Assembly: GCA_947074105.1 (NCBI GenBank)
Contig: CAMTON010000015.1
Span: 1-53,413 of the forward strand
Length of the DNA: 53,413 nt
Direction: 5' to 3'
Source: an uncultured Bacteroidales bacterium
Lineage (GTDB): Bacteria; Bacteroidota; Bacteroidia; Bacteroidales; JAUNSR01
Shown here: positions 41,788-49,804 of the stretch, one piece after another
Layout: each line of letters starts with the position of its first letter
How positions within the stretch are numbered: the first letter of the stretch is position 1
Translations under genes and position numbers: made by a program
The notes under the pieces: model-generated
Told to the model about the DNA's origin: nothing
The model's input: only the letters and a program-made list of their open reading frames with translations
Databases searched by the model: none

Positions 41788-43197
41788 TTATTTAAGTTCC
41801 AGAAGAACAACGTTTTCAACATGATGAGTATGCGGAAACATATCAACAGGTTGAACTCTTGTAACTTTGTATTTAGTATCAAGAAGCTGAAGGTCGCGGG
41901 CCTGCGTAGCAGGATTACAGCTTACATATACGATACGCTGAGGTTCAGCAAAAAGAATAGCATTAACAACATCTTCATGCATACCTGCGCGGGGAGGATC
42001 GGTAATGATAACATCCGGACGTCCGTGCTCATTGATAAAATCAAGTGTAAGTATATCCTTCATATCTCCGGCATAAAACAGAGTATTGTCTATTTTATTA
42101 ATGTCCGAATTTACTTTTGCATCTTCGATAGCTTCAGGAACATATTCTATACCAATGACTTTTGCCGCATTTTTAGCTACAAAATTAGCAATTGTCCCTG
42201 TCCCTGTATAAAGGTCATAAACAAGCTCATTACCTGTAAGTCCTGCAAAATCTCTGGTTATACTGTAAAGTCGGTATGCCTGCTCAGAGTTAGTCTGATA
42301 GAATGATTTCGGTCCGATTTTGAACTTAAGATCTTCCATCTGTTCGAAAATATGATCGTTTCCTTTAAATACAAGAATATCCTGGTCTGTAATAGTATCA
42401 TTACATTTTCCGTTAATCACATACATAAGAGATGTAATCTGAGGGAATTTATCAGCCACAAAACTCAGCAATGCTTCACGTGCTTCTTTATCTTCTTTGT
42501 AGAAAGAGATTATAAGCATAAGTTCACCTGTAGAAGACGTACGTACGATCATGGTTCTCAGGAATCCCTCCTGATTTCTAAGATCGAAAAATTCAAGATC
42601 ATGATCTAATGCATACTGACGGATAGCAAGACGGATTTCGTTTGAAATATTATCCTGTAACCAGCATTTTTTGATATCAAGAACTTTGTCGAAACATCCC
42701 GGAATATGGAAACCAAGAGCATTCATATCTTTTTGCTCGTGTATTAATCCCATTTCACTTGAAGTAAGCCATCGTTTGTTTGAAAACGTGAATTCAAGTT
42801 TGTTGCGGTAAAATTCTGTTTTCTCCGAACCCATGATAGGCTCGAAATCAGGAAGATCTATCTTACCTATACGGCTAAGATTATCAAAAATCTGCTGTTG
42901 TTTGAATTTTAGCTGTTCGCTATATGGAAGATGCTGCCATTTACAGCCGCCACAAACTGTAAAGTGTTCACAGAAAGGCTCAGTACGAAGGTCGGAATAC
43001 TTATGGAATTTCATAACTCTTCCTTCCGCGAAAGATTTTTTCTGTCTGTAAATCTGAAGATCAACAATATCTCCGGGAGCCGTGAAAGGGACAAAAATCA
43101 CTTTGTCTTTCCATCTGGTAATCGCTTTGCCTTCGGCTGCCACATCTAATATTTCTATCTGCTCCACTAAAGGGAGTTCTTTCTTTTTACGTGCCAA
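41788..43197 (-). CDS. rlmD: 23S rRNA (uracil-C5)-methyltransferase, RlmD type
   Basis: A 469-residue SAM-dependent RNA methyltransferase. An N-terminal TRAM domain (about 5-62) is followed by the Fe-S cysteines Cys76, Cys82, Cys85 in FCEHFTVCGGCKWQHL, with a fourth Cys probably in LDIKKCWLQD. The catalytic part has YQTNSEQAYRLY, the SAM site VYDLYTGTGTIANFVAK, DPPRAG and the nucleophile Cys in YVSCNPATQARDL. It makes 5-methyluridine in 23S rRNA. RlmD is the best fit, though RlmC or TrmA-type specificity cannot be excluded. Promoter at 43231-43238, terminator at 41705-41747. Confidence 0.9.
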   Translation of the reverse strand: MARKKKELPLVEQIEILDVAAEGKAITRWKDKVIFVPFTAPGDIVDLQIYRQKKSFAEGRVMKFHKYSDLRTEPFCEHFTVCGGCKWQHLPYSEQLKFKQQQIFDNLSRIGKIDLPDFEPIMGSEKTEFYRNKLEFTFSNKRWLTSSEMGLIHEQKDMNALGFHIPGCFDKVLDIKKCWLQDNISNEIRLAIRQYALDHDLEFFDLRNQEGFLRTMIVRTSSTGELMLIISFYKEDKEAREALLSFVADKFPQITSLMYVINGKCNDTITDQDILVFKGNDHIFEQMEDLKFKIGPKSFYQTNSEQAYRLYSITRDFAGLTGNELVYDLYTGTGTIANFVAKNAAKVIGIEYVPEAIEDAKVNSDINKIDNTLFYAGDMKDILTLDFINEHGRPDVIITDPPRAGMHEDVVNAILFAEPQRIVYVSCNPATQARDLQLLDTKYKVTRVQPVDMFPHTHHVENVVLLELK

Positions 43198-43230
43198 TTT
43201 TCTTTATTTTTCTATAAGTACAAATTCATG

Positions 43231-43238
43231 CAAAGTTA
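43231..43238 (-). promoter_or_regulatory. -7 promoter element of rlmD (TAacTTTG on minus)
   Basis: Exact TAnnTTTG match on the minus strand, 34 bp before the rlmD ATG. Confidence 0.65.
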
Positions 43239-43384
43239 GTGATTTTAGCTTGATGCACGGTCGCGCCATAAAAAAATAATAGTCAGGATCTATATTTTAA
43301 TACAATTTATTTGGATAAGATAAAGAGAATCATAATATTTGTAAAAGAGCCTAAAGAAAAATGCCTTAAAAATAATTAAAATTT

Positions 43385-43407
43385 AAACAATTGTTTTTCA
43401 ATTGTTT
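43385..43407. promoter_or_regulatory. 9-bp inverted repeat before the dikinase gene
   Basis: AAACAATTG at 43385-43393 and its complement at 43399-43407 with a T5 loop, 25 bp before the ATG. Could be an operator or a leader hairpin. Confidence 0.5.
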
Positions 43408-43432
43408 TATACCTTGAACCATATATACATTA

Positions 43433-46156
43433 ATGATGAAGACACAAAGAATTTACACATTCGGCGATGGCAGTGCCGAAGGAAGAGCCGACATGAAAAA
43501 CCTCTTGGGGGGTAAGGGTGCTAACCTTGCAGAAATGAACCTTATCGGTGTTCCGGTTCCTCCGGGATTTACAATTACCACAGAAGTATGTACGGATTAC
43601 AACCGCCTGGGAGCGGAAGCTATTATGCTTGCTATAAAAGCAGATGTAGAGCGCGGAATATCACATATAGAAACGCATACGGGGAAGAGATTCGGGGATA
43701 AAAATGACCCTTTACTTGTTTCGGTGCGTTCCGGGGCGCGAGTTTCCATGCCGGGAATGATGGACACGGTTCTTAATCTTGGCATTAATGATGAGGCTGT
43801 AGCTGCTCTTGCAAAAAAATCAGGAAATCCACGTTTCGCATGGGATTCCTACCGCCGCTTTATTCAGATGTACGGAGACGTCGTTTTGGGAATGAAACCC
43901 AAAAATAAGACCGACATTGATCCGTTCGAAGAGATTATCGAGGCAATGAAAAAAACAAAAGGGGTTAAGCAGGATAATGAACTTACGGTAGAGGACCTGC
44001 AGGCTCTTGTTCCTTTGTTTAAAGCGGCAGTCAAAGAAGTTACAGGAAAAGATTTCCCTGTTAATCCTTGGGATCAGCTTTGGGGAGCAATCTGTGCAGT
44101 ATTCGATAGCTGGATGAATGAAAGAGCAATATATTACCGCAGAATGAATCAGATTCCGGAAGAGTGGGGTACTGCTGTCAATGTGCAGGCTATGGTATTC
44201 GGAAATATGGGTGATACATCTGCTACCGGCGTTGCATTTACAAGAGATGCCGCAACGGGAGAAGATATATTCAACGGTGAATATCTTATCAATGCTCAGG
44301 GAGAAGATGTGGTAGCAGGAATCCGTACACCACAGCAGATTACTACTGAAGGATCAAGGAGATGGGCTCAGCTTCAGGGTATTTCTGAGGAAGAGAGAAG
44401 TGCTAAATATCCTTCTCTTGAAGAAACAATGCCTGAGTGTGCTAAAAATCTGATTGAAACTCAACAGAAGCTTGAAGATTACTTCAAAGATATGCAGGAT
44501 CTTGAATTTACGATTCAGGAGGGCAAACTATGGCTTCTTCAGACAAGAAACGGAAAACGCACGGGTGAGGCAATGGTAAAAATCGCCATGGATCTTATGC
44601 GTGAAAATATAATTGATGAAAAATCAGTATTGAAAAGAATGGAGCCTCAGAAACTTGATGAACTCCTTCATCCGGTTTTTGATAAATCGGCTCTTAAATC
44701 TGCGAAAGTTATCGCAAAAGGTCTTCCGGCCTCTCCGGGTGCGGCAACAGGAAGAATAGTGTTCTTTGCCGACGATGCGGAAATCTGGGCGGAGGATAAA
44801 CAGAAAGTTATTCTTGTACGTATTGAAACATCTCCGGAAGATCTTAAAGGAATGGATGTAGCGGTAGGTATCCTTACAGCACGCGGAGGTATGACATCAC
44901 ATGCTGCTGTTGTGGCGAGAGGCATGGGTAAATGCTGCGTATCAGGTGCAGGAGAAATAAAAATAGATTATAAGAATAAATCTATTCAAATGAGTGGCCA
45001 TACTTACCAGGAAGGCGACTGGATTTCTCTTAACGGATCGACAGGAGAGGTTTATGACGGAAAAGTTGCAACTGTGGATCCTGAAATCAGCGGTGATTTC
45101 AAATTGCTTATGGAATTCTGTGAAAAATATACTAATATGGATGTAAGAACCAACGCCGATACTCCTAAAGATGCTGCTGTGGCACGCAAATTCGGAGCAA
45201 AAGGTATCGGTCTTTGCCGTACCGAGCATATGTTCTTCTCCGGAGAAAGAATCAAAGTAATGAGAGAAATGATTCTTTCCAAAACAGAACGAGGCAGAAG
45301 AGATGCTCTGAACAGACTTCTTCCTATGCAGAGAAGCGATTTCTCAGGAATTTTTGAGGCTATGGACGGCTATGGAGTGACTATTCGTCTTCTTGATCCT
45401 CCTTTACATGAGTTTGTACCTCATCAGCTTGCCACACAGAAAGAACTGGCGGAAGAGATGGGTCTTTCTCTTGATGAAGTGAAACAAGCTTGCGATTCTC
45501 TTGAGGAGTTCAATCCAATGCTTGGACATCGAGGCTGCCGTCTTGGATGTACTTATCCTGAAATTACAGAGATGCAGGCAAGGGCAATCATTGAAGCTGC
45601 TCTTGAGGCCAGATCAAAAGGGCATAAGGTTATACCTGAAATCATGGTTCCTCTTGTAGGAGTTATTGAAGAACTGAAACTTCAGGCTAACATTATTCAT
45701 GAAACAGCTGAAAAAGTATTCAAGGAAAAAGGTGAAAGAATAGATTATAAAGTAGGTACTATGATTGAAGTGCCTCGTGCGGCTCTTACTGCTGATAAAA
45801 TAGCAGAAGTTGCAGATTTCTTCTCTTTCGGAACTAATGACCTTACTCAGATGACATTCGGATATTCACGAGATGACGCAGGAAAATTCCTTAAAATCTA
45901 TCATGAAAAAGGTATCCTTAAAAATGATCCTTTTGCAGCACTTGATCAGGACGGTGTGGGATCGCTTGTAAAAATCGGAGTTGAAAAAGGACGCGTTACA
46001 AAACCGGGGCTTAAAGTCGGAATATGCGGAGAACATGGCGGGGAACCGTCGTCTGTAGAATTCTGTAATAGTGTCGGCATGAACTATGTAAGCTGCTCTC
46101 CATTCAGAGTGCCTATCGCAAGAGTTGCGGCGGCACAGGCGGCATTGAACAGATAG
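43433..46156 (+). CDS. ppdK: pyruvate, phosphate dikinase
   Basis: A 907-residue enzyme interconverting pyruvate, ATP and phosphate with phosphoenolpyruvate, AMP and PPi. N-terminal ATP-grasp domain opens with GGKGANLAEMN and later has TGVAFTRDAATGE; the phosphohistidine domain has GGMTSHAAVVARGMGKCCVSG with the catalytic His; the PEP/pyruvate barrel ends with FSFGTNDLTQMTFGYSRDD and GICGEHGGEPSS (catalytic Cys region). Full length and intact. It supports PPi-linked glycolysis or gluconeogenesis in this anaerobe. ATG at 43433 or 43436. Confidence 0.96.
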   Translation: MMKTQRIYTFGDGSAEGRADMKNLLGGKGANLAEMNLIGVPVPPGFTITTEVCTDYNRLGAEAIMLAIKADVERGISHIETHTGKRFGDKNDPLLVSVRSGARVSMPGMMDTVLNLGINDEAVAALAKKSGNPRFAWDSYRRFIQMYGDVVLGMKPKNKTDIDPFEEIIEAMKKTKGVKQDNELTVEDLQALVPLFKAAVKEVTGKDFPVNPWDQLWGAICAVFDSWMNERAIYYRRMNQIPEEWGTAVNVQAMVFGNMGDTSATGVAFTRDAATGEDIFNGEYLINAQGEDVVAGIRTPQQITTEGSRRWAQLQGISEEERSAKYPSLEETMPECAKNLIETQQKLEDYFKDMQDLEFTIQEGKLWLLQTRNGKRTGEAMVKIAMDLMRENIIDEKSVLKRMEPQKLDELLHPVFDKSALKSAKVIAKGLPASPGAATGRIVFFADDAEIWAEDKQKVILVRIETSPEDLKGMDVAVGILTARGGMTSHAAVVARGMGKCCVSGAGEIKIDYKNKSIQMSGHTYQEGDWISLNGSTGEVYDGKVATVDPEISGDFKLLMEFCEKYTNMDVRTNADTPKDAAVARKFGAKGIGLCRTEHMFFSGERIKVMREMILSKTERGRRDALNRLLPMQRSDFSGIFEAMDGYGVTIRLLDPPLHEFVPHQLATQKELAEEMGLSLDEVKQACDSLEEFNPMLGHRGCRLGCTYPEITEMQARAIIEAALEARSKGHKVIPEIMVPLVGVIEELKLQANIIHETAEKVFKEKGERIDYKVGTMIEVPRAALTADKIAEVADFFSFGTNDLTQMTFGYSRDDAGKFLKIYHEKGILKNDPFAALDQDGVGSLVKIGVEKGRVTKPGLKVGICGEHGGEPSSVEFCNSVGMNYVSCSPFRVPIARVAAAQAALNR

Positions 46157-46215
46157 TTTTTATTGTGTTCTTCATATCAAATAAAAAGATTAAATTTTTG
46201 AAGGTTTTATCTTTT

Positions 46216-46249
46216 AGGGCAGTCGTAAGAAATTATGGCTGCCTTTTTT
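46216..46249 (+). terminator. terminator after ppdK
   Basis: GGCAG/CTGCC stem with flanking pairs, then six T. The 260 bp from here to lpxC are an AT-rich promoter region with three GCGCA motifs. Confidence 0.7.
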
Positions 46250-46404
46250 GTTTGAATGAGTTTTTATATGTTAACCTTCGAAAAAGTATATGATGAAAAA
46301 TTAAGAAAATAGATTTAAAAGAATATTTAATACTGTTTTTGGCGCACAATTAAATAAAATGCGCAATTTTAAGTCCCAAAATGTGGTTATTAACTCAAAA
46401 AAAG

Positions 46405-46412
46405 TAATTTTG
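46405..46412 (+). promoter_or_regulatory. -7 promoter element of lpxC-fabZ (TAatTTTG)
   Basis: Exact TAnnTTTG match. It predicts a 5' leader of about 90 nt before the ATG at 46509. GCGCA motifs at 46342, 46361 and 46412 (the last overlapping this element) may be regulatory. Confidence 0.65.
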
Positions 46413-46508
46413 CGCAATAATATTTTGTATTAGCTTAATAGTTAATACTACATTTATAATCGTAATAGAAAAATAGAAAATATACTCACGTAAAAACTTT
46501 AATAATTT

Positions 46509-47891
46509 ATGAACCAAAGAACGCTAAAGGAAAGTTTTTCTTTACAAGGTAAAGGGTTACATACAGGACTTGATATTATCGTCACATTCAAACCGGCTCC
46601 GGCAAATCACGGATATAAAATTCAGAGAATAGATCTTCCTGAAAAACCGGTAATTGATGCACTTGCGGAAAATGTAAAACAGACACAAAGAGGTACTGTT
46701 ATAGCTAAAGGTGATGTTTTTGTAAGTACAATCGAACATGCAATGGCTGCTCTTTATGCAGCAAAGATTGATAACTGTCTTATTGAAGTAAATGCTCCTG
46801 AATTCCCTATCCTTGATGGTAGTTCTATTTATTACTGGAAAGAAATACAGCGTGTAGGCGCTGAAGAACAGAAAGCAGAAAGAGAATACTTTATTGTAAG
46901 AAAGAAAATAGAAATAAAAGATGAGGAGACAGGATCATATATTCTTATGCTTCCTGAAGATAACTTTACTGTTAATACACTTATCAGCTTTGACTCTCCG
47001 GTGTTGTCAAATCAGTTTGCCACACTTGAGAATATTGAAGATTTCGGAGAAGAGATTGCAGCTGCAAGAACGTTCGTATTCGTACGCGAAATAGAACCAC
47101 TTGTAAAGAATAATCTTATTAAAGGTGGTGATCTTGATAACGCAATCGTTATTTATGATTCTATAATTACACAGGAAGAGCTTGATAATCTGGCCGATCT
47201 TATGGGTGTTGAAAGAAAACATGTCAGCAATCTTGGTTATATCAATAATAAGCCTCTTGTTTTTGATAATGAACCGGCACGTCATAAGCTTCTTGACCTT
47301 ATCGGTGACCTTGCTCTTTGCGGTAAGTTTATCAAAGGCCGTATCATCGCTACACGTCCGGGACATAATATAAACAATAAGCTTGCACGCCAACTTCGTA
47401 AAGATATTAAGAAAGCAGAGGTTCAGGCACCTGTTTATGATCCTTCTGTAGTTCCGGTAATGGATATAAATAAGATTAAATCGGTATTACCTCACAGATA
47501 TCCGTTCCAGCTTGTAGATAAGATTATCGAGGTAAATGATAAATATGTAGTTGGTGTCAAAAACGTGACTAATAATGAGCCTTTCTTCCAGGGCCATTTC
47601 CCTCAGGAACCTGTTATGCCTGGTGTGCTTATCATAGAAGCTATGGCACAGTGCGGTGGACTTCTGGTATTAAGCTCTGTTGAAGATCCGGAAAGATATT
47701 CTACATATTTTATGAAAATTGACAATGTTAAGTTCCGTCAGAAAGTTGTACCTGGAGATACATTGATTTTTAAAATTAGCTATATCACAGAACTTCGCCG
47801 TGGTTGCGCAGTTATGAAGGGATATGCTTTTGTTGGAGATAAAATTGTTACAGAAGCAGAGTTCATGGCTCAAATAATTAAGAATAAATAA
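46509..47891 (+). CDS. lpxC/fabZ: bifunctional LpxC deacetylase / FabZ dehydratase
   Basis: A 460-residue fusion. Residues about 1-300 are LpxC, the zinc deacetylase of lipid A synthesis: TLKESFSLQGKGLHTG, zinc-binding STIEHAMAAL, the DGSS motif, and RHKLLDLIGDLALCGKFIKG. Residues about 318-460 are FabZ, the 3-hydroxyacyl-ACP dehydratase: LPHRYPFQLVDKI with catalytic His and GHFPQEPVMPGVLIIEAMAQ with catalytic Glu. The fusion is a known feature of Bacteroidetes and couples lipid A and fatty acid supply. First gene with lpxA following after 85 bp; lpxD is not in the window. Confidence 0.96.
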   Translation: MNQRTLKESFSLQGKGLHTGLDIIVTFKPAPANHGYKIQRIDLPEKPVIDALAENVKQTQRGTVIAKGDVFVSTIEHAMAALYAAKIDNCLIEVNAPEFPILDGSSIYYWKEIQRVGAEEQKAEREYFIVRKKIEIKDEETGSYILMLPEDNFTVNTLISFDSPVLSNQFATLENIEDFGEEIAAARTFVFVREIEPLVKNNLIKGGDLDNAIVIYDSIITQEELDNLADLMGVERKHVSNLGYINNKPLVFDNEPARHKLLDLIGDLALCGKFIKGRIIATRPGHNINNKLARQLRKDIKKAEVQAPVYDPSVVPVMDINKIKSVLPHRYPFQLVDKIIEVNDKYVVGVKNVTNNEPFFQGHFPQEPVMPGVLIIEAMAQCGGLLVLSSVEDPERYSTYFMKIDNVKFRQKVVPGDTLIFKISYITELRRGCAVMKGYAFVGDKIVTEAEFMAQIIKNK

Positions 47892-47976
47892 TTCACTATT
47901 GTAAAAAAAGATGTTTCTTTGCTGAGAATTTAAAATCACAGCAAAAAAACACTTTAGTGTAATAATAATTTTCTTT

Positions 47977-48753
47977 ATGAAACAACCTTTAGCATACGTT
48001 CATCCGGACGCTAAGATTGCAAATAACGTTGTAATCGAACCATTTGTAACCATCGATAAAAACGTGGTTATAGGTGAAGGTACTACAATCGGTTCTAATG
48101 TAACAATATTAGAAGGAACCAGAATAGGTAAGAATTGCAGAATTTTCCCTGGCGCTGTTATTGGTGCGATACCTCAGGACCTTAAGTTCAGAGGAGAGGA
48201 TACTTTGGCAATTATCGGAGATAATACTACAATCAGAGAATGTGTAACAATCAACAGAGGTACTGCTGCAAAAGGTAAAACTGTTGTTGGAAATAATTGC
48301 CTTATCATGGCTTACTGTCATGTGGCTCACGATACAATTGTTGGAAATAACGTAATCATGTCTAACTGCGTGCAGCTGGCCGGAGAAGTTATAATTGATG
48401 ATTTTGCAATAATCGGAGGTGGTGCTCTTGTGCATCAGTTCTGTCATATCGGTTCTCATGTAATGATTCAGGGTGGAGCACTTATTAATAAGGATATTCC
48501 TCCTTATGTTAAAGCGGCAAGAAATCCTATTTCATATTCAGGAATTAACTCTATCGGACTTCGCAGACGCAATTTTGATAGTGAAACAATATGTCAGATT
48601 CAGGAAATATACAGATATCTGTATCTTTCCGGTATGAATAATACTGATGCAGTAGAACGTATCGAAGCAGAACTTCCTGCAACAAAAGAAAGAGACGAGA
48701 TTATCCAGTTTGTGAGAAATTCTCAGAAAGGTATTATTAGAGGATATCTTTAA
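47977..48753 (+). CDS. lpxA: UDP-N-acetylglucosamine acyltransferase LpxA
   Basis: A 258-residue left-handed beta-helix enzyme, made of hexapeptide repeats (IGEGTTIGSNVTILEGTRIG). It carries the first acyl transfer of lipid A synthesis. The catalytic His is in CHVAHDTIVGNN and the family block GAIPQDLKF is present; the C-terminal helices (ICQIQEIYRYLYLSGMN) are standard. It lies 85 bp after lpxC-fabZ, so both are probably one operon. Confidence 0.96.
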   Translation: MKQPLAYVHPDAKIANNVVIEPFVTIDKNVVIGEGTTIGSNVTILEGTRIGKNCRIFPGAVIGAIPQDLKFRGEDTLAIIGDNTTIRECVTINRGTAAKGKTVVGNNCLIMAYCHVAHDTIVGNNVIMSNCVQLAGEVIIDDFAIIGGGALVHQFCHIGSHVMIQGGALINKDIPPYVKAARNPISYSGINSIGLRRRNFDSETICQIQEIYRYLYLSGMNNTDAVERIEAELPATKERDEIIQFVRNSQKGIIRGYL

Positions 48754-48860
48754 TTTTTTTTACTCTATATAAATTGAGAAAAATAACAGATTTCTTTCTT
48801 TTTAAATCTCTGATATTTCAGTATTAAAATTTTTTATTTGCCAAAGGCTATTAAAATTTC

Positions 48861-48906
48861 ATATATGAAGAGGAAAATTCAAACATTTCCTCTTCATATA
48901 TTTTTT
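48861..48906 (+). terminator. terminator after lpxA
   Basis: Perfect 16-bp stem (ATATATGAAGAGGAAA at 48861-48876, complement at 48886-48901) followed by six T. Confidence 0.92.
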
Positions 48907-48981
48907 ATATATTTGAAATATGATAGAGAGACAGTCTCTGTTATTTAATTAAATATTATTTTATTTATCATTAATAGATAT

Positions 48982-49533
48982 ATGGTATACAAATTTTTAA
49001 TTCTTTCTGACGAGGTTGATAATTTTGCCAGAGAAATAAGCATTGATGCAGATGCTTCGTTTCTTGAGTTGCAGGATGCTATTTTAGATTCTGTAGGATT
49101 TACAAAAGATCAGATAACATCATTTTTTATCTGCGATGATGATTGGGAACGTAAAACGGAAGTAACACTTTTTGAAATGGATTCATCTTCTGAAGTTGAT
49201 TCATGGGTTATGGAGTCAACAAAGCTTAGCGATCTGATTGAAGATGAACATCAGAAATTAATGTTTGTTTTTGATAATGTTGCGGAAAGAGGTTTCTTTA
49301 TGGAATTGCGCAATATTGAGAACAGAGCACATCTTGATAAGCCGGAGTGTTTGCGATCTATCGGTAATCCTCCGGTTCAGTTAGAGAATTTCGATAATGT
49401 GGATCTTGGCACAGGTGATGTTTTAGATTTTTCTGAAGATTTCTATCCTGATGACTCTTTTGATCCTTCTGAAATCGATGAAGAAGGATTCTCTAACTTT
49501 GAAGACGGCAACGATCCTTATTCAAACTTTTAA
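48982..49533 (+). CDS. pRiA4b ORF-3-like protein
   Basis: A 183-residue acidic protein. The N-terminal 125 residues (VYKFLILSDEVDNFAREISI, SFLELQDAILDSVGF, FFICDDDWERKTEVTL, LMFVFDNVAERGFFMEL) fit the plasmid pRiA4b ORF-3-like domain. The last 50 residues are a low-complexity Asp/Glu/Phe tail. The function of this family is not established; cytosolic. It has its own terminators on both sides. Confidence 0.75.
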   Translation: MVYKFLILSDEVDNFAREISIDADASFLELQDAILDSVGFTKDQITSFFICDDDWERKTEVTLFEMDSSSEVDSWVMESTKLSDLIEDEHQKLMFVFDNVAERGFFMELRNIENRAHLDKPECLRSIGNPPVQLENFDNVDLGTGDVLDFSEDFYPDDSFDPSEIDEEGFSNFEDGNDPYSNF

Positions 49534-49597
49534 TAATTAATATTTATTTCGTCAGGAAAAAATATACTTTTTGGAATATTAAATTGTTCTGAAATCA

Positions 49598-49647
49598 AAA
49601 AAAGGAAGATTTACATAAACATAGGTTTTATGTATATCTTCCTTTTC
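49598..49647. terminator. bidirectional terminator between convergent genes
   Basis: Stem AAAAGGAAGAT...TACATAAAA paired with TTTTATGTA...ATCTTCCTTTT. Two further inverted repeats lie between it and the minus-strand receptor: ACCTCTAT/ATAGAGGT at 49705-49724 and AGCTGCAGA/TCTGCAGCT at 49752-49782. Confidence 0.85.
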
Positions 49648-49804
49648 TGCTTTATAGAAACTAATTACAGGCATCATAGCCTTAATTTTAATTTATTCTT
49701 TAGGACCTCTATTAAGATAGAGGTAGGCAAATCCGTAGGAGGATAAGTGTAAGCTGCAGAATTGATTATTAAATCTGCAGCTCAATAATATCGGAGAATA
49801 TTTA

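Noticed and set aside
41514-41882. 122-residue minus-strand frame downstream of rlmD
   Set aside because: It overlaps the end of rlmD and its terminator, and its composition is that of translated AT-rich spacer.
49705-49782. Two small inverted repeats as a mobile-element end or attachment site
   Set aside because: No transposase or integrase is nearby and no target duplication is visible; they are more likely 3'-end structures of the minus-strand receptor transcript.
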